Below the pieces are notes generated by a model. The model worked only from the letters and a program-made list of their open reading frames with translations, ran no database searches and had not been told where the DNA came from. Made by a program: the position numbers and the translations under genes. Positions 21,464 through 32,439 of a stretch of 64,000 nt of DNA are shown in pieces (the stretch's first letter is position 1; each line of letters starts with the position of its first letter). Source of the DNA: Ixodes scapularis. Taxonomy: Eukaryota > Arthropoda > Arachnida > Ixodida > Ixodidae. The stretch spans positions 113,202,831 through 113,266,830 of the forward strand of contig NW_024609846.1 in the NCBI RefSeq assembly GCF_016920785.2. The letters run 5' to 3'.

Positions 21464-23930
21464 GATTCGTGGGAAGCTTTGATCAAAGATTCGTGGGAAG
21501 CTTTGAAACTGAATTTTACATTTAATCATGCGGAATGTTTAGCCCTGAATATTTTTAACTCAAGATATTCCTTAACGATTGTCGCCTGCTACCGTCCCCC
21601 ATCTGAACGCTTCTCCTTATTCCTGGAAGAATTGAGAGCATGTCTGACGGGCTTGCAGGCCACGGAACATATATGTCTGCTTGGAGACTTTAATATTGAC
21701 ACTCTAAATCCTACAAAGGCTGTTGTGTGCGACTATCTCAATATACTTGCTGAATTTGGCCTTGTAAATTCTATCCAAGCCCCTACCAGGGAGGAACATT
21801 TCAATGGTAGCTTTGTCACTTCCTGTCTAGATCACATTAATGTACGTGCCCACGGCGTTTCAGTTAAATCTGCGGTTGTCTCACAAAAGCTCGCGGACCA
21901 CTACTTCACGGCTTGTCAACTGCTCTCAAAGGATTCTGTCAAAACCACCTGTTCTAAAAAGAGACAAGTAAAAATTTTTGATCGCAAAGCGTTTGACAAA
22001 TTAATCGCATCATATGACTGGGACAATTTCTTGCGGTATTTTAATCAACAGGAGATTTATTCAAAGTTCATTCAGCTATGGAGAATTTTTACTGACTGCA
22101 GTACAAAAGTAATTATCGTTAAAAGCGTCGACCTGAACTCGCGTGGCTGAATGATGACATTATTGCCGCAATCAAATATAAAGAACTTTTGTGGACGCGC
22201 AGTCGACAGTCACCGAAGAACGAGGAATTGCGTATTAAATTTAAAATTGAACGCAATAGAGTAACCGCAATGATCAAATCAGCGAAGCGTATCTATGTCA
22301 AAGCAAAGTTAGTTGAATCCCGCTTTGACACCCGGATAACTTGGTCTCTTGTCAACGAACTCCGTGATGGTCCCCGTGCTAGACGTTCAGTTGACGAAAC
22401 CGTGGAAAAGTATTTCCCGTGTAGTCCTCTCTCTGCAGCCAATGCTTTCAACACCTATTTCGGAAAGACCTCAAGCATATCGCGCGATAATGAAGTAGAT
22501 CTCTCGCTCTCAATCATTCCAAATGTATCGTCCGCTTTCCTACCTGAAATAACTGAGCAAGCGCTACAAACTATGTTGTTCAGCTTTAAACCTCGTTCGT
22601 CTCCTGGAATTGATGGTGTACGAATGTCCGATCTGTGTAGAAATTACAACTCACTAAAAGATATACTTCTACGGATGTTGAACGGTTTTATAAGCTTCAG
22701 GCATAATTCCAGACGACCTTAAAATAGCCATTGTAAAGCCTTTATTTAAAAGTGGAGATCACGGTAAGGTCGAATGCTATCGCCCTATCTCGATCTTGCC
22801 TTCAATAGCGAAGATTTTGGAGAAACATATTTTTATAACAATGACTGATTTTATGGATAAATTTAATCTTTTTTCCCCACAGCAGTATGGTTTCGTTATT
22901 GGAAAAGGCACACAACCTCTTCTTGAGGACTTCTCTGATCTGTTGAACACTGCCTTCGAAAATAATATTGTTACGTGTGCGCTTTTCTTAGATGTTTCGA
23001 AAGCTTTCGACTCTGTGTCACACAAATTTCTTTTGAAAAAACTCCTTAGCTTAGGATTCAGGGGTCCATTTTATTCCCTGCTTAAAAACCTTCTGTCAAA
23101 CCGAACACAACTAGTTTCGATATCTGGACAATACAGTGCTAAAATATCTTTGAAATCTGGCGTACCTCAGGGGTCTGTGCTCTCGCCTCTTCTTTTTAAT
23201 ATTTATGTCAACGACCTTTCCCAGGTAGTGAAATACAGTAAGATATTTCAATATGCAGACGATACTGTTCTAGTATCAAGTCATCTACATTATAGTAAGG
23301 CAGTAGAATTACTGCAGTTTGATTCAATTAAGATCATGGATTGGTTTTCGAGAAATCTCATTAGCGTCAACACGAAAAAAACGCAACTAATGTGCTTTTC
23401 TAGTCCGCTTAAAAGAGTCATTTTAAACAAGCCAATACTTCTGCACGCTTCAGACTGTGCTTCTTGTGAATGTGTGCCAGTAGATTACGTGAACACTACA
23501 AAATACTTAGGAATTTATTTTGACTCTGATTTATCGTGGAACTCCCATCTTTTCTACATCATGAAGAAGCTGCGAGCAGCATCCTGCACCCTCTACAATA
23601 TAAGAACATTTATCCCCATGTCAACCCGAAGACTCATTGTGCACGCACTCGTTTATAGTGTGCTTCGATATGGAATTACCTTGTTCGGGCAATGCACAAA
23701 CCTATTAGAAACTAAAGTAAATTCTCTCTTAAAAGGGCATCTTGCGTAGCGTGGCATATGGCTCCAATATTCAAACATCCGACAACATATTTGATGATCT
23801 CTCTTTACCTTCCTTTCGAGCCCTATTTCTGCATACCGTTATACTCCGACATTACTGGGATAATACCTTTAAGGTTCCCAACGTGGTTTGTCGTGACCTT
23901 CGGAAAGTGGCACCATATGCCACACTGTTA
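21464..23930 (+). mobile_element. 5'-truncated LINE copy E
   Basis: Begins in the endonuclease domain directly after the ATT tail of copy D. Its first bases carry a 24-bp tandem duplication. Coding remnants run to about 23930, where similarity stops, 150 bp before the assembly gap. No 3' hairpin or tail is visible, so the 3' end is lost or lies in the gap. Confidence 0.75.
21479..23930 (+). pseudogene. LINE ORF2 (copy E): partial endonuclease and reverse transcriptase with frameshifts
   Basis: Endonuclease part: VACYRPPSERF, LLGDFNIDTLNP, CLDHINV; the final box reads ADHYF rather than SDHYF. Breaks occur near 22147, 22722 and 23749. The reverse transcriptase shows RSSPGIDGVRMSDL, YRPISILPSIAKILEKH, QYGFVIGKGTQPLLEDF, SKAFDSVSH, GVPQGSVLSPLLFNIYVND, YADD at 23252-23263, KYLGIYFDSDLSWNSHL, and a C-terminal stretch up to VPNVVCRDLRKVAPY. 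It is closely related in sequence to copies A and B. Multiple frame breaks make it non-functional. Confidence 0.85.
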
Positions 23931-24078
23931 GCAAAAATAACACGCCCAGACGTGTAAACCGTTGTCCCATAGCGGACACGTCGAAACGTGTTCGTTTTAC
24001 ACGAGGCCATCTGTGTTTTTCGTCTACACATGAGGTGCTGTGTAAACTTAACACGCTACACCGTGTCTGCCTTCCGCA

Positions 24079-24178
24079 NNNNNNNNNNNNNNNNNNNNNN
24101 NNNNNNNNNNNNNNNNNNNNNNNNNNNNNNNNNNNNNNNNNNNNNNNNNNNNNNNNNNNNNNNNNNNNNNNNNNNNNN
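24079..24178. other. Assembly gap (100 N)
   Basis: Exactly 100 consecutive N. A round number normally means unknown true length, so distance across this point is not reliable. Confidence 0.98.
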
Positions 24179-25030
24179 CCATCCCAAAATGTTGCCCGTC
24201 CATATCTCCATCTCTGCGTTTCCCGCTAATCTTAGTGGGAAATTGACGTCACACGACCCATGCACCATCAGTTTACCTGCTAAATTTAGCTCCACTCCCC
24301 GAAACGACCGTTTAGTGTCTATCAAACAATTTTAAATTATATCGCTTCTTAAAAACTGCCTTATGTGCATTATATGAGTTTGGAGATAAAGGTCACTGCC
24401 AATGTTTCTTTATGTATTTTTTTCTCGTGCCATAAATAACCAGCAAAACCAACGGCAACAATAAAGAAAGTCGTCATTTTTGCTTTGACATTTGATGAGG
24501 AACCGTACAAACGTTGCACTTGGTTGTACGGTCGTTTCTTGCTTTACTGTATCAATACTGAAATGCGACGAGAACAGAACGGTAAGCTTTCCTTACATAT
24601 TTTTTTCTTTATTATGAAAAAATAGACTGCTTTTTTTTTTTTCTTAATATTCACAAAAAGCGGCAGCGGCTTTTGAGTTATCCCAGAAATACAGCTCCCG
24701 GGCTATGATCACCGACAACTTAATAAGCCACCGGGTGCGGCTTCTAATGTTCACGTTTCATGCTTCTTGAGCATTCTTACATGTGCATGCCGCAACCTCA
24801 TTGGTGTCGGGTCGATAATGAGATAATCAGAATTCACCACGCCCTGCTTCGCTGACTATAATGCACTGCGAAATAGGTCAACGTGAGTGAGTATAGAATT
24901 TCATACAGGAAAAAAAAAAAATATTCAGACCAGCGTGCAGTCCTCTGTTCTCTTCTTCGCGTGCCGGTTACTCTGTGTGTATGAAAAGAAAAAAGTGAAA
25001 GCTGCTTACAACTCCCTGTAACGCCGAATT
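24179..25030. other. No supported gene
   Basis: AT-rich DNA with poly-A and poly-T runs. No recognisable ORF or element. Confidence 0.5.
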
Positions 25031-25134
25031 AGAGCGCAGCTCTTGAGGAGGAGGAGGGAAGGGCACGAGGGGGGGGGGGGGTTAAACTAACCAGGGGGGG
25101 GGGTCACGTGACCTTGGGGGTCACGTGACCCCCA

Positions 25135-25715
25135 ATGCCGGTGATGTCATCACTGAGGTCACTGATGACGTCATCATTGACGATGACGATGCGGGTACCG
25201 ATGACGTCATTAGTGACGTCACTGATGACTTCACCAGTGATGATGACGATGACGATGCGAATGTCGGTGACGTCATCAGTGACGTCGCTGATGACGTCAT
25301 CAGTGATGATGACGATGACGATGCGGATGTCGGTAACGTCATCAGTGATGATGACGATGACGATGCGGATGCCGGTGACGCCATCAGTGATGATGACGAT
25401 GACGATGCGGATGCCGGTGACGTCATCTGTGACGATGACGATGACGATGTGGATGCCGGTGACGACATCAGTGACGTCACTGATGACGTCATCAGTGATG
25501 ATGACGATGACGATACGAATGTCGGTAACGTCATCAGTGATGATGACGATGACGATGCGGATGCCGGTGACGTCATCAGTGATGATGACGATGACGATGT
25601 GGATGCCGGTGACGTCATCAGTGATGATGACGATGACGACGTGGATGCCGGTGGTGATGATGACGATGACGATGTGGATGCCGGTGACGTCATCAGTGAC
25701 GATGACGTCATTGGG
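25135..25715. repeat. 42-bp minisatellite rich in TGACGTCA palindromes
   Basis: The GCGGATG motif falls at 25323, 25365 and 25407 and GTGGATG at 25449: exact 42-bp steps. Each unit combines GATGATGACGATGACGAT with GGTGACGTCATCAGT. Because 42 is a multiple of three, long frames stay open on both strands (Asp-rich, Ser/Thr-rich and Val/Ile-rich peptides). These are a consequence of the repeat, not evidence of genes. TGACGTCA is the CRE/ATF consensus. Confidence 0.85.
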
Positions 25716-25860
25716 GGTCACGCGACGTCGGCGGGGGTCACGTGACCTCAGGGGAGTCACGTGACCTCGGGGGGGTCACGTGCCCCCCACGAGGTCACGT
25801 GACCCCGGTGGGGGGCTCGCGCGGTGCATTATGGGACATTTCCCATGATGCACCACGCGG

Positions 25861-25935
25861 TTACGCCGACGCCGACGCCGACGCCAACGCCGACGCCGAC
25901 GCCGACGCCGACGGCGACGGCGACGCCGACGCCGC
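25861..25935. repeat. (GCCGAC)n hexanucleotide tract
   Basis: Tandem GCCGAC units with occasional AAC and GGC variants. Part of the enclosed satellite block. Confidence 0.85.
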
Positions 25936-25971
25936 TCAAGCCGGAAACGGGCCCCTAAGAGCTGCGCTCTA

Positions 25972-26104
25972 AAACACACACGCCCAAGCAAGCACACACT
26001 CACACAAACACGCACATTCCCACGTACGCACGCAGGCACGCACGCACATATGATGCGCACAGGCACATGAGAGAGAGAAAGAGAGAGAGAGAAAAAGAGA
26101 GACT
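25972..26104. repeat. CA-rich and GA-rich simple sequence
   Basis: ACACACGC-type repeats (25972-26060) followed by AGAGAGA runs (26068-26104). Confidence 0.8.
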
Positions 26105-26781
26105 GCCGACACTACGAGGTAATAGGACCAAACGAGCAGCGTCAAAGATGCAAGTCACGAGGCCTTTTCTCTTTATGATTGGTTCAACGATAATAGAAAA
26201 CGTACAGAAATCCGGCGAACGACATGATGGTGCGTGTTCGACGCCGTCCGATTGGTACCATCAGCTCGTAGCGTCGGCCGCGTCTGAACTAAAATGCCGA
26301 CCTATCATAATCGTCTTCAGCCGGGCAGAAAACCGGTTCCCCAATTCCCTTCTCTCCATTTCCTCTCGAACTCTTCTCTCCTACTTTCCCCACAGAAGTG
26401 GGTCTCTGAGCTAGTCCCCGCAGAAAGGATAAACTATTTCCTCCTTTCTCAAACGTAAAAGAGGAAACGGAGCTTCCTTCTTTCTGACTGCTTGTCTAAG
26501 GTGAAATGTAGTGTAGCAGAAGGTAAGGGGAAGTTTTAGTGTTTAAATTTTGTTGGCGACATCCGCCAGCCCCCTCTGTACGATCATTATAAAGGGAGCA
26601 AAACCTATATACCGCAAAATTCGACACCAGCACCACCATCCTCCCCCGCTCCCCCCCCCACCCCCCCCCCCCCCCCCCGCTTGTTTTTTACAAAAATACA
26701 AGAAAAAATGGGTGAAAGTCCGTTTTTAAGTTCCGTGCTTCGTACTTTTTGCGTTCAAAGTCACGTGTGCGCGCTTTACAG
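26105..26781. other. Presumed intron sequence upstream of the esterase exon
   Basis: No exon recognised. It includes a poly-C run at about 26653-26678. The end (CGCGCTTTACAG at 26781) acts as the probable splice acceptor of the next feature. Confidence 0.45.
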
Positions 26782-27029
26782 GGATCCCAACGTCGACAGA
26801 CCCGAAAACACTGAAGGGTCAGACCAGACATTTGCGTCCCCTAACGGCAACCGGCACGACGGCGGGAAAAACGGAGCATCAAGGAAGCCCGAGGTGGTGT
26901 GGCCCAAGTACACGAAGGAGAAAAATGAATATTTGGCACTGGACATCAACGAAGCGGTGGGCGAGAGACACAGGCAGAAGTACTGTACCTTTTGGAAAAC
27001 ATACAGCCCGAACGTCCCTGCTTATGATG
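26782..27029 (+). CDS. Carboxylesterase/cholinesterase-family gene, penultimate exon
   Basis: Serine-hydrolase fold (type-B carboxylesterase/acetylcholinesterase) C-terminal region. The peptide starts with DPN, typical of the GDPN motif near the esterase C-terminus. It then has a hydrophilic insert and continues VVWPKYTKEKNEYLALDIN and a CTFWKTYSPNV stretch. This is the WPxYT...YL.L...C.FW..Y.P pattern that ends these enzymes. Borders: acceptor TTTACAG before 26782 and donor GATG|GTAGGT after 27029. The catalytic Ser, Glu and His lie in upstream exons that I do not find in this window. The insert between DPN and WPKYT (about 30 residues, rich in Gly/Asn/Lys) is longer than usual. The same frame would read on to a stop at 27076 if unspliced. 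Confidence 0.7.
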
Positions 27030-27162
27030 GTAGGTTCTTTCCTTTGGTCACTGTAGACAAGCATGTTTGGCCGTGATTCATTAAAAATTAAAAAAAAAGA
27101 AGCTTAATGAGCGTTTTTTTGGGCATCCCTTATACTATTGTTTCCCTTTGCCTTTGTTGCAG

Positions 27163-27230
27163 GCTGTTGACTTGCTGCGAGCGCCCTTCGTTGTTCTCTC
27201 ATGGACTAAATAAAGTGCTGTGTGTTGTAA
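27163..27230 (+). CDS. Carboxylesterase-family gene, last exon and 3' UTR
   Basis: Acceptor TTTGTTGCAG ends at 27162. Joined in phase to the preceding exon, this exon adds only Gly-Cys and then the stop TGA at 27168-27170. The 3' UTR contains AATAAA at 27209-27214, and the transcript end is placed around 27230. The very short coding part, good pyrimidine tract and polyadenylation signal support a true gene end. The exact cleavage site is a guess. Confidence 0.6.
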
Positions 27231-28339
27231 CCTAAGATGTAGTAGATTTTACCTCGACATCATATTAAAACTTTCTGGTAATATAACCCCACTCATCTCA
27301 TTACAAGAGGTCCCTCGTCTTGTAGTACGCGGGGCAAGAATACGGATTTGGTTTACAGGTTGTTCGTTTGTCGGCTTTACAGAGGTGTTAAAAGAAAAAT
27401 AAAGTCGTAAAAGCTACACTAATGCGGTTTGTGCAGGCGGGTTATGCTTCCAGGGGGACACAATATAGGGGGATAGTCGTCTCGATAAATCGGGTAATTA
27501 ACTAAAATATGTTAATTTACTTTATATTTAGTTAGAATAAACGCATGGTTCAAATTAGAAACCTGCTGAGCGTCATCGAAAAACACGAAATCAATTTTAG
27601 AAAGACTTTGAGCGCGTGTGATGCGCAGTAGTGCGCTAAAGTCACCACTTGTGCAACAGGAGCAAGGCCGGAGTCTACCGGGGTGATAGCCCGTCCGCAC
27701 ACGTTTTCCCGTCTCTTATCACCCGTGTTTTCTCACCGCCAGCCTTCTTTCTGCCCGTTGCAGGAGCGGTAACCTTAGCGCACATGTGCGCGTCCCACGA
27801 GTTCAAACACTTTTGTAAAAATGACTGATTTAGTGGTTTCGATGACGCTCAAAAAGTTCCTAATTGGAACCATATGTTGTTGTTTTTTTTGCAAAACTTC
27901 AAAACGTTCTGAACAAATATTACTCTTAAGGAACTTATCCTGACTATTATCCCCTATTTTATGTCCCCCCTGGCCGCATAACTCACCTACACAAACTGTA
28001 TTCGTGTAGCTTTTACGGATTTCTTAAAAACAAATTTCAAAAGCTTAAAAAAAAAAAAAAAAAAGTTAGCCGAAATCACTGCTGCCGTTACGAAATGATT
28101 CTCGAAGAAATGAGTGAGCATTTCACGCAGCGGTTATATATAACAAAGCATACATGTTGCGCATACGGGGGCGACGGCACCGTGTGCTTACATCCAGGTG
28201 ACGTATGAAGACAACTGCGCGTCAAGAACGGAGTGGCAGGCCGAAGAATGTGACCGCAGCCCGTGTGCATACGATGCCTCCAAAGCCGGCGGTAGGAGCT
28301 TCCGAGGGCATCCTGAGCTCGCACCCGCGCCCCGGTCGC
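27231..28339. other. No supported gene
   Basis: Intergenic-type sequence with a poly-A run near 28047. No ORF with recognisable features. Confidence 0.5.
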
Positions 28340-28765
28340 TTATTTAGAGAGGCTAGCCGATAGAACGCATAGCAACGGCGGCCACACAGGATTGGATAGA
28401 GAACGGCGGCAAGACGTAACACATAGCAACCGAGATGCTGTGGGGGACAGCGGGGCGTATTTGGGCCGCTAGCGGGCGACGGTGTATACAGGTGGCCCAA
28501 GGGGAATTTATAATTTGGTAATGAGCCATTCGCAGACTGCCGCCACGAAGCGGCGTGAACGGGGGGGGGGGGGGGGGGGGGGGGGTGTTAACACGCGCCC
28601 TAGTGACCCACCCGCCGTTTCCCACTACCCTACGCCGAAATTGGCGAAGGGGGAAATCGCCGGCGACTTTGGTTGCTATAGGCGTCCCGTCACGGCGTCG
28701 CCCCTATTACCATCCGATCCAGTGCGGCCTCCGTTGCTATGCGTCCTATCGCCTAACCCAAGTGT
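28340..28765. mobile_element. Foldback element with central poly-G tract
   Basis: The left arm around GATAGAACGCATAGCAACGG (about 28348) is matched by the inverse of the right arm around CCGTTGCTATGCGTCCTATC (about 28732). Further pairs lie inward (CATAGCAACC against GGTTGCTATAGG). A G-run at 28561-28585 lies between the arms. No transposase. Small ORFs on both strands are palindrome by-products. Confidence 0.65.
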
Positions 28766-29908
28766 TTCCAAACCCCGACCTGCGAGCCAGAACCGGTCCG
28801 CGGAGGCGTCCCGGACCGCCCGCAGATGGCCGCGGACTTTCCAGCGACACCCGGCCCGCGGCCCGATACTACCAGTGCACCGAAACGCGGGTTCTCTCGC
28901 CATAATATTTATTGTACATTGAGCACTATTCGTAGTCCCCTGTTTCATGTCTGTGTAACTATGTTAAAAATATCTGCGTTCTCATACATATCGACCGTCT
29001 TTTGTATCCGGTGGTCTAACTACTGCATATTGTCATCATCAGACCATTCTCAATAGTCTTCTGCCCTGCGTGAATATGCCAAAGTTAGTATCCGCTCTGA
29101 TTTATTTCTGGTGAGTTTTCTTGTGTCACAATTATTTTGCAATGTCATAATTAACAGCACACTGAAATTAAAATAATGCATATCTATTCACCAAGCTTAC
29201 ATTTTTTAGTACCGTTCTAGTTTATATATATATTTTTTTTTATTTAAATGCGTATCTAGGTATATTTATTTAGTATGTCCTCCTTTACGTAATATTATTT
29301 TTTCCGGCCCTTCAAACTAAAACAGATCTCCAATCCGTCCCCTTATCCAAAAGGCAGTGATTGTTTCGACGTCCACGTTCAAAATAATTTTAAGTATTAT
29401 TTTGACCTCCCTGACGCCACTCCCTGCAGTCGTGAAAATATTTCAAACATTATTCTGACGTTTCCCGTCAAAATAAATATCTTTTTTTTTACGTTTAAAA
29501 TTTGGAATTTTGGACTGCTTTGGAGCTTCGCAGTCCGGACTAGAAAGTGATCGGAAGTGGCACTCAAAAAAAAAAAAAATAGTCTTGCTTGCAGGCAACG
29601 TCGCGATTCAGCACGCATTTTCCGAAAACAAATGTCGTGTAGTCGACTGCAATTTTTAACATTTAAATAATAAAAAAAAATTTTTTTTATTGTCATTAGC
29701 TATTAGGCTGCGCGTAACGTTTGCTTGGTTGTGTTAAATATTACAGAATATGGCAAAGTTGCTTTTCATGATTTATTTCACGCGTTTTATAAAGAAAAAG
29801 CTGAATCTAATGTCATCAAGTTTGAAGTTGTTTAGACATTTACTGTCACAAAATTCGCGTTTCGAACAATCACTGCGCAGACTGTAATATGAGAATGTTT
29901 GCTCGGCG
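28766..29908. other. No supported gene
   Basis: AT-rich, with poly-A and poly-T runs. Nothing recognisable. Confidence 0.5.
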
Positions 29909-29963
29909 CGTCAGAATCTTTGTTGTCCGTCAGAATCTTTGTTGTCCGTCAGAATCTGTGTTG
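29909..29963. repeat. 19-bp tandem repeat, three units
   Basis: GTCAGAATCTTTGTTGTCC is repeated about three times (last unit TCTGTGTTGT), followed by a poly-A run. Confidence 0.85.
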
Positions 29964-31071
29964 TAAAAAAAAAAAAAAATCAATAAAGCAATGTTTGCAT
30001 TCACAACATTTTATTTAACATTGCGATCGTCTCGCAGTTAACCCACTCGTCATATACGGACGACAAAAAAAAAAATCCAAACTAAAGAACAAAATTAAAC
30101 ACCCGGTTAAAAACAGGGCGGGAGCCAAAGCGAGACTGCAACCATAAGAAGAAGCGCTCGCAAGGTCGTGGAGGCGTGGAGGCACAAACAGCGTGCCAAA
30201 CTCTCAGTGTTACGTATTATACGCACTTACATTTGTTACGTCTAGTAGAGTGATATCCAGCTCGGCTTTGTTGTGAATTCATTATTTGAAGTGAGACACG
30301 AGTCGAAACAACGTGTAAGAGCTCAGAACATCGCCGCCGGGCACTTCACGTCCGAAAGGATCAACTGTCGAGACAGTCGATCACACACAAAGGTTCGCTT
30401 TGTGTGTATCAAAGGCGAAAGCCCGTACAAAGTGACGGCTGCCTCCTCGGCTCTATGTTAAAAAGTGGAGAGCAGATGATAATGATAACATATATGTACA
30501 GGTGAGGTGGGTTGTTTACAAAACGCAGCTGGTCATAGGATTTACACATCACTGTACCGCACCAATAAGTCATTTCCAGTGCCAAGTAGGGCCGCAACGT
30601 CTCAGGCACAAGACACAGCGACAGATGACTCCGTCAACACGTCAACATAACCGTGACAACGCCATCATAAACTAAACAGTACGCAATGGTAGACTACGAC
30701 ATACACCGCTGCATTTGACGGAAGACATCGAATTTCGAAATAACAAAATCCTTATTTTGGAATTTTACGGAAGTGACGCTACAGACGTCAAAATAATTGC
30801 AGAAATATTTTGACCGTGGACGTCAATATAGTCCTTACCTAGCCACAACACCAGAAAGTTTGGGGACCCCCGGCCTTAGCCTCCCAAATTATGCACCTTG
30901 CCGCCATCTGTCGGCGCTAGCAGAAGGTCTTTCCTAGCGAGGTTTCACAGCCAGTGGGGCTGCAATGTTATCCCGTGGTGACGTTGTGAATTTTGGATAC
31001 GGTTGCTCCAAACCAGTCAAAGGTCAGGATCACGCTTGTCCCTGAATAGCAGGAAACGTTACACACGAAGC
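29964..31071. other. No supported gene
   Basis: Low-complexity and unique sequence. A 62-codon frame at 30273 has no recognisable domain. Confidence 0.5.
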
Positions 31072-31782
31072 TTAAAGGACCCATGAAACGAATTTTGGGC
31101 TGGAGTAAATAAATTTATATTGGGATTTTACTAATAGCACATCGTTCAGTGGGCCAAAAGAACAAAGGTAGAAAGTCAGAAGCCTGACTTTCGCTACAAT
31201 AATTTGCAAAACATAGCGGACTATTTCGTACCTCCTTCCCTTCGTAAACTCTCCGCCTTTTCACTGTGATACATCCGCGGACCCCGCAGCGCGTCACCGG
31301 GCTACTAGCCACCATAACCGGGCCCCCGCAGCGCGTCACCAGGGCCCAAGTGCACGTCACACAACACCGGACCTCACTTAATCCCTTTACCCCTAAGCTG
31401 ACATTGCGGTGGAAGCTACGCGCTTGCCGGACCAATCAGCCGCCTCCCTTTCATCGCCTGACCTCATTCTCTGCGGGTCGGTATGCGCGAGAGGGCGTGA
31501 TCACGTGGAAAATGTGTGGCTGGCCCAACGAACGCGTAGCTTCCACAGCACTGTCAACTTCGGGGTGAACAGGGTGGGGAAAGCAACTAGTCGGAATTTT
31601 GAGCGACGGGCTAATCTTCTAGGGGACAATGGCTGTGTCCGGTCTACACAAGCGAGATTCCGAGCAAGAGGGGACTCCCTTCTTTCCGACTTCTTGAACT
31701 GTTTGGTACAATGCGCGATTTATGAGTTGAGCAGGAAAGCTAAACAGAAAAAAGTTGAAAAAGCGTTTCATGACTCCTTTAA
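31072..31782. mobile_element. TTAA-flanked inverted-repeat element X
   Basis: Left end TTAAAGGACCCATGAAACG at 31072 and right end inverse (CGTTTCATGACTCCTTTAA) finishing at 31782. The terminal inverted repeats are about 18-20 bp with a few mismatches, and TTAA lies on both sides. No transposase. Its right TTAA (31779-31782) is also the left TTAA of the next element. Confidence 0.65.
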
Positions 31783-32424
31783 AGGGATACTACAACGAAA
31801 TTTCGGCGCTCATTTTTTGGTCTATATGTGTTCAAAAGAGCAGTATCACATGGAACATACCAATATCTTGTTAAAAAAGTCTCGAAAAGAAATTTTAAAA
31901 CGAATTCAACGATTAGCAAAGAGCACCTGGTGGATGTCGCTAACGCCTCGTTTGTAATGCTCGTCTAGGAACCTTGACAGCTAGTGACGGAGGTTGTCTC
32001 GTCTCCGGCCACGACGAGAGAAGGGGGGAAGGAGGAACTCCCCTCTTCCCGAGAATCCCTATTGTGTGTCGCAGAAGTCGCTATTGTCCCCCTAGAAGAT
32101 TATAGAAGATTAACCCGTCACTCGAAATTCGTACAAAAGCAGCGGCTTCGGTGGCTTGAACGTCTAGGCCATCCTCTCGACGTCAGCCTCGCCGTAGCTT
32201 TGCTCGTCTTGAGACGACCTACGTCACGATCGCGTTGGATGTCACGTGCTCTAAGCTGGGCCTTCTCCGAGCGCTTGCCAGAGTGGGCCGATTATAACGA
32301 AAAATACAGCCACCAGGCTCAAAATACAAACGTGCGATTGTCATTTACGGATATTGTGGATCATATTCAACCTATTTTTGAACACGACGGGAATATTTCA
32401 AATTTCGTTGAAATATCCTTTTAA
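31779..32424. mobile_element. TTAA-flanked inverted-repeat element Y
   Basis: Left end TTAAAGGGATACTACAACG at 31779. The right end is the imperfect inverse, finishing CGTTGAAATATCCTTTTAA at 32424. Both arms share the ACGAAATTT core. It directly abuts element X. A 182-codon frame (31409-31957) crosses both elements and is not a gene. Confidence 0.65.
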
Positions 32425-32439
32425 GAACTCCGTTCACAG

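Larger units (their letters stand above)
25031..25970. repeat. Satellite block enclosed by a short inverted repeat
   Basis: AGAGCGCAGCTCTT at 25031 and its inverse AAGAGCTGCGCTCT ending at 25970 enclose the whole block. Inside, in order: G-rich runs with GGTCACGTGACC palindromes (25080-25135), a 42-bp minisatellite (about 25135-25715), further TCACGTGACC repeats (25735-25805), a TGCATTATGGGACATTTCCC stretch near 25830 and a (GCCGAC)n tract (25861-25935). The same inverted end on both sides suggests the block moved or expanded as a unit. Confidence 0.7.

Noticed and set aside
25135..25715. Possible CRISPR array (regular repeats)
   Set aside because: Units are contiguous with no unique spacers, and the genome is eukaryotic.
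25104..25764. Long overlapping ORFs of about 200 codons on both strands (Asp-rich, Ser/Thr-rich, Ile/Val-rich)
   Set aside because: They are translations of a 42-bp minisatellite whose unit length is a multiple of three; no domain, no start context, open on both strands at once.
25830..25860. Palindromic TGCATTATGGGACATTTCCC stretch as a promoter element
   Set aside because: Part of the repeat block; no transcript or core promoter element to support it.
30273..30461. 62-codon ORF considered as a THAP-type exon
   Set aside because: Only a vague GHFTSERINC resemblance; the required C2CH spacing is absent.
31409..31957. 182-codon + ORF
   Set aside because: It crosses the junction of two TTAA inverted-repeat elements and has no domain.
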